Below, one piece after another: positions 1 through 6,245 of a DNA stretch of 49,802 nucleotides. The position numbers and the translations under genes were made by a program. This DNA is from PUPG01 sp964463915 (GTDB taxonomy: Bacteria; Bacteroidota; Bacteroidia; Bacteroidales; UBA7960). The DNA lies in the NCBI GenBank assembly GCA_964463915.1, contig CAYXEH010000013.1:1-49802 (forward strand), read 5' to 3'. Below the pieces are notes generated by a model. The model did no database searches, was not told the DNA's origin, and was given only the letters and a program-made list of their open reading frames with translations. How positions within the stretch are numbered: position 1 is the stretch's first letter; each line of letters starts with the position of its first letter.

Positions 1-344
1 GCCTCCAACCCGCCATGATTCTGATAAATATTTTTCAGTGAATACAAAAAGAAGGCAAGGTCGGTGGCACAAAATGTGCGATGCACGAAACCCCTGAAAC
101 GATCCAGGTCTTTCTCAGAAAAACGTCTTACAAAATCCGCAGGTGAGAAATCCATCAGTTCCATCAGGCGCAAACCATTATTCACAATACTTTTACGTCG
201 GCCCCAGGCCAGCGTGGCAGACAAAAATCCAGCAATTTCCCGGTCAGCCTTGCCCGAAAAACGATGGGGAATGCATATGGGATCATCAGGGATAAAATCA
301 GGCCGATTATATAGGAATACTTTTTCTTCAAGAAAGTTGTTCAT
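1..344 (-). CDS. TIGR02757 (DUF2400) family protein, partial
   Basis: The gene starts at the ATG read from 344 downward and runs off the left edge, so only about the first 114 residues are present. The visible protein begins MNNFLEEKVFLYNRP and contains IAGFLSATLAWGRRKSI and LYSLKNIYQNHGG. These fit the N-terminal half of TIGR02757/DUF2400 proteins, which are common in Bacteroidota and whose function is not established. No signal peptide or membrane segment is visible. It is divergent from the guanine deaminase gene at 477, and the 132 bp between them must hold both promoters. The family call is recognition by eye of a partial protein; the C-terminal half is needed to confirm it. Confidence 0.72.
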   Translation of the reverse strand, partial: MNNFLEEKVFLYNRPDFIPDDPICIPHRFSGKADREIAGFLSATLAWGRRKSIVNNGLRLMELMDFSPADFVRRFSEKDLDRFRGFVHRTFCATDLAFFLYSLKNIYQNHGGLE

Positions 345-476
345 TTTTTTCTGCATAGGTACACGGATATTATTTAACCGTAAACGCGTCCCGCCGGAGA
401 TTTTCACTAAACCAGACCCCCGCCATGCCAGTTCATGGCTGCTCTTTTTATATAGTTGCTCTAAGTAACGTGTATT

Positions 477-953
477 ATGGGGAAACAGCACCAGGATTTT
501 ATCAGGGAAGACATCAAAATGGCCAAAGACAATGTAGAAAGCGGACTGGGAGGGCCTTTAGGAGCACTGCTGGTAAAGGAAGGCAGGGTGATCGGCCGGG
601 GTGTCAACCGGGTAACCAGTAACAACGACCCTTCTGCACATGCTGAAGTGGAAGCCATCCGCGATGCCTGCCGCAACACCGGACATTACTGGCTGAAAGA
701 TGCGGTTATTTATGCCAGCTGCGAGCCCTGCCCCATGTGCCTGGGAGCCATTTACTGGGCAAGAATCAAAACAATTTATTACGCGGCCGACAACAATGAT
801 GCCGCCAGGGCCGGATTTGATGATTCATTTATCTATCGGGAATTTGCATTGCCACGGGAAAACCGCTCCATTCCATCCGTCCAGTTACCGGACAGCGAGC
901 GCAGCCTCCCTTTTGACCGCTGGATACAAAAAGAAGACAAGACCGGGTATTAA
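477..953 (+). CDS. guaD: guanine deaminase / nucleoside deaminase (cytidine deaminase fold)
   Basis: The 158-residue product is predicted to be a cytosolic zinc hydrolase converting guanine to xanthine in purine salvage. It has the two zinc-site signatures of the deaminase fold: HAEVEAIRDAC (about residues 54-64), with the zinc His and proton-shuttle Glu, and PCPMC (about 83-87), with the two zinc Cys. Length and the FDDSFIYREFALP segment resemble the short GuaD of Bacillus rather than the adenosine-specific tRNA deaminase TadA. The start at 477 leaves a normal N-terminal helix (HQDFIREDIKMAK). An upstream start at 425 in another frame is spurious. A 25-bp tandem array follows directly. A broader base or nucleoside deaminase activity is the main alternative. 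Confidence 0.85.
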   Translation: MGKQHQDFIREDIKMAKDNVESGLGGPLGALLVKEGRVIGRGVNRVTSNNDPSAHAEVEAIRDACRNTGHYWLKDAVIYASCEPCPMCLGAIYWARIKTIYYAADNNDAARAGFDDSFIYREFALPRENRSIPSVQLPDSERSLPFDRWIQKEDKTGY

Positions 954-957
954 AAAG

Positions 958-1065
958 AGCCCCGGACAAACTTCGGGGAAATAGCCCCGGAAAACCTTCA
1001 GGGAAACAGCCCCGGACAACCTTCAGGGAAACAGCCCCGGACTACCTTCAGGGGAATAGCCCCGG
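958..1065. repeat. four 25-bp tandem repeats plus an 8-bp partial copy
   Basis: Units lie at 958-982, 983-1007, 1008-1032 and 1033-1057, each beginning AGCCCCGGA, with a partial AGCCCCGG at 1058-1065. Units differ at only a few positions. Each carries a C-run and a G-run (CCCCG and CGGGG in the first) that can pair, so a transcript would form a row of small hairpins. The array fills the gap between two convergent genes, where a terminator would be expected, but has no T-run. Confidence 0.9.
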
Positions 1066-1069
1066 CAAA

Positions 1070-2452
1070 TTAATGGCCATTAAAAATGCCGAGTCGCTTA
1101 GCCTCTTCCTTTATTTTACCGGCTATTCCCTCCACCTTTTCATACAAACGTCCGAGATCCAGGCTGCAGAGTTTTCGGTCATAAAGCAACCATCGCCCGT
1201 CCACCATTACATGCTGAACATCACCCCCCCGAAGACTATAGACGACCAGGGAATAGATGTTGTACACCGGATGGGCATGTGGTTGATTCATATCCAGCAT
1301 TATCAGGTCGGCTCTCTTTCCGTTTTCCAGCGACCCCACCTCCTTGTCCAGACCCAGTAACCTTGCACCTCCCATGGTGGCCATTTCCAGAGCTTCCCGG
1401 GCACTGATTACTGTGGGATCACCGCTGTTGAGTTTGTGCATAAACGCCATGGTACGCATTTCATCAAAGAGATCCAGGTCATTGTTACTGGCTACCCCAT
1501 CCGTTCCGATCCCGATCGTGACACCTGCCTTCAGCAGTTCAGGGATACGGGCCACGCCACTGGCAAGTTTCATGTTGCATTGTGGATTGTGGGCTACTCC
1601 TACCCCCTGATCCGCCAGTAACCGGATATCTTCATCAGTAAGGTGCACCCCATGGGCAGCCACCACATTCTGATCCAGTACCCCCGTAAGGTACAGGTGT
1701 TTTGCCGGGGAATGCCCGAATTTTTCCTGTATGTGATCGAACTCCCATCGGGTTTCTGCCAGGTGAACATTATAAATCAGTCCGTGGCGATCAGCAAGTT
1801 CTTTGCCCCGCTTCATCAACCGGGGAGAAACCGTGTAAGGTGAATGGACCCCGACACCAATACGCAAACGGGGATGGTTCTTCCAGTCTTTGACCAATCT
1901 TTCAATATTGGACACGCCTTCAGCAGGGGAAGGACTGTTTGGTGCTGGAAAATCAATCAGGCTTTCACTGAGAACAGCTCGTATCCCCACCTGGTCAACC
2001 ACAGAAGCCATCTCATTCATGTAATAATACATGTCATTGAAGGTAGTGGTGCCAGAAAGCAACATTTCCGCAATGGCCAGCCTGGTCCCTGCACGCACAT
2101 TCTCCGGGCTGGTAAAGGTGGATTCCGTCGGAAAAATATAGTCATAAAGCCAGTTCCTTAATGGCAGATCATCCGCAAATCCCCTGTAGATTGTCATGGG
2201 AGAATGGGTGTGCGTATTGATCAACCCGGGCATCACCAGCTTGCGGTGGCCATCTATCACCTCAGAGGCTTCAAAAACCGCATCCAGGGTCTCAGTCTCC
2301 CCCACCCCAACAATCAGGTTATTCCTGACAGCCACGGAACCTTTATCAATAACCGTGGCCTCCGCATCCATAGTTACCACCAGGGCGTTACGAATCATTA
2401 CATCAGCCCGCTCGCGGGAAGTGTTATCAGGATTATGAGGAAATTCCATCAA
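1070..2452 (-). CDS. mtaD: amidohydrolase, MTA/SAH deaminase (MtaD) / TrzN-like
   Basis: A 460-residue amidohydrolase of the MtaD/TrzA-TrzN/SsnA group, whose members deaminate 5'-methylthioadenosine, S-adenosylhomocysteine or related purines. The metal site is complete: NTHTHSPM (HxH), YNVHLAET (third His), VAAHGVHLT (fourth His region) and GTDGVASNND (catalytic Asp). The N-terminal strand MIRNALVVTMD and the C-terminal HPVYNIYSLVVYS belong to the flanking composite beta-sandwich. Start is 2452 or the next ATG at 2449. It lies between guaD and a purine nucleoside phosphorylase, which favours a purine substrate over a triazine or cytosine. The exact substrate cannot be read from sequence. Confidence 0.82.
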   Translation of the reverse strand: MMEFPHNPDNTSRERADVMIRNALVVTMDAEATVIDKGSVAVRNNLIVGVGETETLDAVFEASEVIDGHRKLVMPGLINTHTHSPMTIYRGFADDLPLRNWLYDYIFPTESTFTSPENVRAGTRLAIAEMLLSGTTTFNDMYYYMNEMASVVDQVGIRAVLSESLIDFPAPNSPSPAEGVSNIERLVKDWKNHPRLRIGVGVHSPYTVSPRLMKRGKELADRHGLIYNVHLAETRWEFDHIQEKFGHSPAKHLYLTGVLDQNVVAAHGVHLTDEDIRLLADQGVGVAHNPQCNMKLASGVARIPELLKAGVTIGIGTDGVASNNDLDLFDEMRTMAFMHKLNSGDPTVISAREALEMATMGGARLLGLDKEVGSLENGKRADLIMLDMNQPHAHPVYNIYSLVVYSLRGGDVQHVMVDGRWLLYDRKLCSLDLGRLYEKVEGIAGKIKEEAKRLGIFNGH

Positions 2453-2610
2453 AAAAGGCTTTTTGCAAAGCTAACCAATAATCAGCGAACCTAAAAAACC
2501 GGATTTGGCTTCAACCGCCATTAATCCTGTAAAATAGGCCCGGGAACTATCTAAAATTTTTGTAATATTGGCCTGGCTATTTCATTATTCACCTGCTAAA
2601 ACAATCAATC

Positions 2611-2709
2611 ATGCGAAAAAGTTTCCTGTTTATTCTCTCATTATTATTCATAACTTCCCTGTTTTTTGCACAAACTGAGGAATCGCATGGACAATCAAAA
2701 TCACGTTGA
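2611..2709 (+). CDS. 32-aa orphan signal-peptide ORF (possible gene remnant)
   Basis: A short ORF encodes 32 residues beginning MRKSFLFILSLLFI and continuing SLFFAQTEESHGQSKSR before a TGA. It reads as a classic Bacteroidota signal peptide with a cleavage site near FFA-Q and then stops after about 12 mature residues. It fills part of the 390-bp gap between the amidohydrolase and the phosphorylase. It may be the 5' end of a secreted-protein gene whose body was deleted, or a real small secreted peptide. The remaining gap is AT-rich with no other coding signal. Confidence 0.35.
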   Translation: MRKSFLFILSLLFITSLFFAQTEESHGQSKSR

Positions 2710-2842
2710 ACCGGAAACGGTTCTAAACGGTATATTTGACAGATTATAAGGTTTGGACCGTTGAAATAAGCAGGCAATATCGCACACCCCATGGATAAGC
2801 AGGATAATCAAAACAATATCACTATAAAAAAATCAGAAAACC

Positions 2843-3658
2843 ATGATAGAACAACTCAAAGAAACTGCAGCGTTTTTAAAAGATAAAACAGGTGCCAGCC
2901 CGGAGATCGGCATTGTACTGGGCAGTGGCCTGGGCGGACTGGTGGAAGAGATTGATGTATCGCACCGGCTGCCTTACAATGAGATCCCGAACTTCCTATC
3001 CTCCACAGTGGAGGGGCATGCCGGGCAACTGATTTTCGGCGAACTCGGAGGCAAACAAGTGATGGCCATGCAAGGGCGCTTTCATTATTATGAGGGGTAT
3101 AACCTGCAAAAAGTGACATTTCCCATCCGGGTAATGCGACTGATGGGGGTGCACACCCTGATGGTATCCAATGCGGCCGGCGGCCTGAATCCTGCGTTTG
3201 AGGCAGGTGACCTTATGATCATCCGCGATCATATCAATCATTTTCCGGAAAACCCGTTGCGGGGACCAAATATCGATGAACTGGGTACACGTTTCCCGGA
3301 AATGAGCAAAACCTATTGCCCGGAACTCATCAGCAAGGCCAGGCAGATCGCTATCCGAAACAAAATCAGGTTCCAGTCCGGGGTTTACATAGGCAGCCCG
3401 GGACCCACCCTGGAAACCCCGGCCGAATATAAGATGTTCCGCATATTTGGTGCTGATTCCACGGGGATGTCTACCGTTCCGGAGGTGATTGTGGCCCGCC
3501 ATGCAGGAATGAAATGTTTCGGCATCTCGGTGATCACCAATTTATCAGAACCATCTGAAATGGACAAACCCACCACCCACGAGGAAGTCCAGCAGGTGGC
3601 CGGGAAAGCTGCATCCAGGATGAGCCTGCTGTTCAGGGAACTGATACAGGAGATTTAG
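2843..3658 (+). CDS. punA: purine nucleoside phosphorylase, trimeric class
   Basis: A 271-residue cytosolic enzyme that splits inosine, guanosine or related nucleosides with phosphate to base plus ribose-1-phosphate. The sequence follows the trimeric PNP family along its length: phosphate loop IGIVLGSGLGG (about 22-32), VEGHAGQLIFGE, GRFHYYEGY, VSNAAGGLNP, and the base-pocket region GADSTGMSTVPEVIVARH. Length is normal. It ends in a stop that overlaps the stop of the convergent regulator gene by 4 bp. Next to a deaminase-type amidohydrolase, it could accept deaminated methylthioadenosine (methylthioinosine), but this is inference. Confidence 0.93.
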   Translation: MIEQLKETAAFLKDKTGASPEIGIVLGSGLGGLVEEIDVSHRLPYNEIPNFLSSTVEGHAGQLIFGELGGKQVMAMQGRFHYYEGYNLQKVTFPIRVMRLMGVHTLMVSNAAGGLNPAFEAGDLMIIRDHINHFPENPLRGPNIDELGTRFPEMSKTYCPELISKARQIAIRNKIRFQSGVYIGSPGPTLETPAEYKMFRIFGADSTGMSTVPEVIVARHAGMKCFGISVITNLSEPSEMDKPTTHEEVQQVAGKAASRMSLLFRELIQEI

Positions 3659-4512
3659 CCGGGTACATTGCACCCCTGGTTGGTTGTTGGTTCTCCCTTC
3701 TGGCCCCCACCTTCTACTTTTTTCAACGCTTCCACATCTTCGCGTAAACGGTTCACCTGCCGGGTCAGCTCCTGATGTGGAAGGTCGGGATCAGGCATTT
3801 CATTGCTGATATAATTGACAAACTTCCATACTTCCCGGACATCATTCACATGCACATCATAAGGCGCATAGGCCGTGTTCAGAGAGTGCAGACGCAATAT
3901 TCCTTCCTTGCGAATCAGGTTTTCCACCACCTTAAATACCACCCCGTCATCCAGGGTATGCACCACATAAGCGTGACGATTACGGATCAGCTGCCAGTTC
4001 TGGACAAATTCGCACGTTACCCATGCCCCGTCAGGAATGGGCAACATGCTGTCACCAGACACCTGGAAGCTGCGATATTTTTTCTGTCTGGACAAAAATG
4101 GCATCTGAAAGGTGGGCAGCACCTTAATAAACTCAGGATCGGCAAATCCTGAACGGTAACCTGCCTTGGCCTTTTCCGATACCAACTCAATATTCTCCTC
4201 GTTCTCACGATCCACTGTTGTGGCCAGTACCCGCAGTTTGCTCCCGGTAAGGAATACATCATAACCCCGCTCCAACTGAGATAGCTGACTTTCAGCCAGC
4301 GTTGTCAGCTCAGTCTTGACCAGGGTATCAATAGACACATTGAAATACCTGGAAAAAGCCACCAATGCTTCCAACCCCGGCTGCGCCACCCCATTTTCAT
4401 ATCCGCTTAATGTAGATCGTTTCATATCCAGGGTAAACGCCACATCATCCTGGGTGCGCCCCCGCCGCTTACGCAGCAACTTAATATTTGCTCCAAAAAA
4501 ACTCATACCCAT
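3655..4512 (-). CDS. XRE-type HTH regulator with S24 (LexA/UmuD-like) self-cleaving domain
   Basis: A 285-residue regulator. Residues 5-62 form an HTH_3/XRE DNA-binding domain. After a linker, the S24 peptidase domain carries a plausible self-cleavage site Ala117-Gly118 (KAKAGYRSG), the catalytic Ser155 in SGDSM and the catalytic Lys194 in GVVFKVVENL. This is the LexA/UmuD/CI architecture, so it probably represses the divergent dinB-dnaE genes until DNA damage triggers self-cleavage. A short coiled coil follows near 250-266. The last residues (GEPTTNQ) are encoded by a copy of the dispersed GAGAACCAACAACC repeat, so the C-terminus looks extended by repeat invasion. Starts at 4512 (MGMSFF) and 4506 are both possible. 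Confidence 0.87.
   Translation of the reverse strand: MGMSFFGANIKLLRKRRGRTQDDVAFTLDMKRSTLSGYENGVAQPGLEALVAFSRYFNVSIDTLVKTELTTLAESQLSQLERGYDVFLTGSKLRVLATTVDRENEENIELVSEKAKAGYRSGFADPEFIKVLPTFQMPFLSRQKKYRSFQVSGDSMLPIPDGAWVTCEFVQNWQLIRNRHAYVVHTLDDGVVFKVVENLIRKEGILRLHSLNTAYAPYDVHVNDVREVWKFVNYISNEMPDPDLPHQELTRQVNRLREDVEALKKVEGGGQKGEPTTNQGCNVPG
3678..3695 (-). repeat. dispersed GAGAACCAACAACC repeat, copy inside the S24 regulator gene
   Basis: The minus strand reads GAGAACCAACAACCAACC and is translated as part of the last residues of the S24 regulator. It matches the core of the repeat family at 4581-4825, 6126-6239 and 25932-26070. Confidence 0.75.
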
Positions 4513-4527
4513 TAATTTATATACATA

Positions 4528-4535
4528 ATTCGAAT
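4528..4535. promoter_or_regulatory. ATTCGAAT palindrome upstream of the S24 regulator start
   Basis: A perfect 8-bp palindrome (ATTCGAAT) lies 15 bp upstream of the regulator start, in AT-rich DNA. An autoregulatory operator is expected here by analogy with LexA-like repressors, and this is the clearest symmetrical site. Eight bases is short, so the assignment is tentative. Confidence 0.22.
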
Positions 4536-4580
4536 AAGCAATTCATTTACCCCCTGCCCATTGAGCGTCTCTGCCGGTAT

Positions 4581-4825
4581 TCCCTTTCACATTGCCTCAT
4601 AAAAACCAACAACCTCCTCGCCCATTTCCCTACCATTGGCAGCTTCACCCTTTCACAGCCCGTGAGAACCAACAACCAACAACCGGATAGCCCGCTTCCC
4701 CCGCCACTGGCAGCTTCCCCATCACTCTGTCCATGAGAACCAACAACCCCCGGCCCGTTCCCCCCGCCACTGGAAGCTTCCCGTCACTCTGCCCATGAAA
4801 ACCAACAAACAACCAACCAACAACC
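4581..4825. repeat. degenerate tandem repeat, 64-77 bp units, ending in GAGAACCAACAACC
   Basis: Most of the 430-bp gap between the divergent S24 regulator and dinB is repeat. Three units (4615-4684, 4685-4748, 4749-4825) plus a partial one ending at 4614 share the order: C-rich tract, CCACTGGCAGCTTCCC-like block, TCACTCTG, CATGAGAACCAACAACC. Units diverge by substitutions and by extra AACCAAC blocks at their ends. No ORF of note runs through it. The AT-rich 110 bp to its right probably hold the dinB promoter. Confidence 0.85.
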
Positions 4826-4874
4826 AGAGAGGGCGATAACCTCCGACCAAAGTTACATAATTTTGCTTATATTA

Positions 4875-4892
4875 TAATCGGTTTTTTGATTA
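4875..4892. promoter_or_regulatory. inverted repeat TAATC-N8-GATTA upstream of dinB
   Basis: An interrupted palindrome, TAATC at 4875-4879 and GATTA at 4888-4892, with an 8-bp T-rich spacer, lies about 57 bp before the dinB start in the AT-rich promoter region. It is a candidate operator for the divergent S24 repressor. It does not resemble the ATTCGAAT site on the regulator side, which weakens the idea. Confidence 0.28.
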
Positions 4893-4948
4893 ATTTCTAA
4901 CCAATCATCTGGCTATTTCTGAATACGGCAAGAAAAATCATCTTGTAT

Positions 4949-6136
4949 ATGTCACATAACCGGCACATTTTACACCTGGATCAGGATACCTTCTTTGTAT
5001 CCGTAGAACGTTTGCACAACAGTAGCCTTAACCGTAAGCCTGTGATTATTGGTGGTGCCGGCGACCGGGGCGTGGTAGCCAGTTGCAGCTATGAAGCACG
5101 ACAATCCGGCGTCCATTCGGCCATGCCCATACAACTGGCCCGCAGGCTCTGCCCGGAAGCCATTTTTATCCGCGGAGACATGGAGAGGTATACCAAATAC
5201 TCTGATCTGGTCACGGCCGTCATCGCCGACAAAGCGCCTCTGTTTGAAAAAGCCTCTATTGATGAACATTACCTTGATCTGAGCGGCATGGATCGTTTTT
5301 TCGGATGCCGGCAGTGGGCAGGTGAACTCCGCCGGGAAATCACCGCTGAAACCGGCCTGCCAATATCCATGGGACTCTCACTGAACAAAACAGTAGCCAA
5401 GATTGCCACGGGAGAAGCCAAGCCCGACGGGCAAATGTACGTGGACCATCACATCGTCAGGTCCTTTCTTGATCCGTTATCTGTACGCAAGATCCCCATG
5501 GTCGGGCCCAAAACCTATCACAGGCTCCGCACCATGGGCATCGCCACCATCCACACCCTGCGTAACCTTCCGCCGGAAGTTCCCATACGCATGCTTGGCA
5601 AAAACGGAAAGGAAATATGGCAACGGGCCAACGGCATCGACCACGCACCGGTACAGGCATGGAGAGAGCACCGCTCTGTCAGCTCCGAAACCACCTTCGA
5701 CAACGACACAATCCATATCAATTATATTGAACAAACCCTTATCAAACAATGTGAACAACTGAGCTTCCGGCTCCGGACCAACCAGCAGCTGACGGGTTGC
5801 GTAACCGTCAGGATACGCTATACCAACTTCGACACACACACATTACAACAACAATTACCCTACACAGCCTTTGATCATATGCTGGTTCCTGTATGCAAAA
5901 CACTGTTCAACCGCCTTTACAAGCGCCGCATGCGTATACGCCTTATCGGGCTGCAGTTCAGCCGGCTGATACGCGGAGTGCAGCAACTCAATCTATTTGA
6001 AGACAGCCCGGAAATGGCCCGCCTCTACCAGGCCATGGACAAAATGCGCCGAAAATACGGAACCCAAACCATCACCAAAGGAATATGCACCTCCCCACCA
6101 AGCCAGTTCACCAAAGGCTACGAAGCCCCCGACTAA
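4949..6136 (+). CDS. dinB: DNA polymerase IV (Y-family translesion polymerase)
   Basis: A 395-residue Y-family polymerase for error-prone bypass of damaged template. The active site is intact: Asp11 in LHLDQDTFF, with Phe16 as likely steric gate, and Asp105-Glu106 in SIDEHYLDLSG. Thumb HhH (VRKIPMVGPKTYHRL) and little-finger domains follow. QLNLF near residue 350 matches the beta-clamp binding motif. Start is the ATG at 4949; a TTG two codons upstream is less likely. Its stop codon lies within the first unit of a GACTAACC-type repeat tract. The clear catalytic residues make it a true DinB rather than the catalytically degenerate ImuB. The S24 regulator upstream and dnaE downstream imply SOS-type control. 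Confidence 0.95.
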   Translation: MSHNRHILHLDQDTFFVSVERLHNSSLNRKPVIIGGAGDRGVVASCSYEARQSGVHSAMPIQLARRLCPEAIFIRGDMERYTKYSDLVTAVIADKAPLFEKASIDEHYLDLSGMDRFFGCRQWAGELRREITAETGLPISMGLSLNKTVAKIATGEAKPDGQMYVDHHIVRSFLDPLSVRKIPMVGPKTYHRLRTMGIATIHTLRNLPPEVPIRMLGKNGKEIWQRANGIDHAPVQAWREHRSVSSETTFDNDTIHINYIEQTLIKQCEQLSFRLRTNQQLTGCVTVRIRYTNFDTHTLQQQLPYTAFDHMLVPVCKTLFNRLYKRRMRIRLIGLQFSRLIRGVQQLNLFEDSPEMARLYQAMDKMRRKYGTQTITKGICTSPPSQFTKGYEAPD

Positions 6137-6239
6137 CCGGAGGCGCGCAGCGCCGACCAACCAACAACCGGAGGAAGCAAAGCCTCCGACTAACCAACAA
6201 CCTCCGACTAATCAACAACCGGGGGAGACAAAGCCTACA
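6126..6239. repeat. repeat tract (CCGACTAACCAACAACC units) between dinB and dnaE
   Basis: The 110 bp linking dinB to dnaE consist of reiterated CTCCGACTAACCAACAACC-like units with variable spacers such as GGAGGAAGCAAAG. The tract holds the dinB stop and ends a few bases before the dnaE ATG. It contains the same ACCAACAACC core as the other dispersed copies. It stays open in the dnaE frame and would encode a PTNQQP-rich leader, which is not homologous to any polymerase domain. Confidence 0.85.
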
Positions 6240-6245
6240 ACTAAA

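Noticed and set aside
1..344. Plus-strand frame of 134 codons at 64-468
   Set aside because: The minus-strand DUF2400 gene explains this region; the plus frame is Arg/Ser-rich shadow.
958..1065. CRISPR array
   Set aside because: Units are adjacent with no unique spacers and there are no cas genes.
5997..6245. N-terminal extension of the DnaE2-like protein (83 residues)
   Set aside because: It is translated dinB in another frame plus repeat (PTNQQP); the PHP domain begins at 6246.
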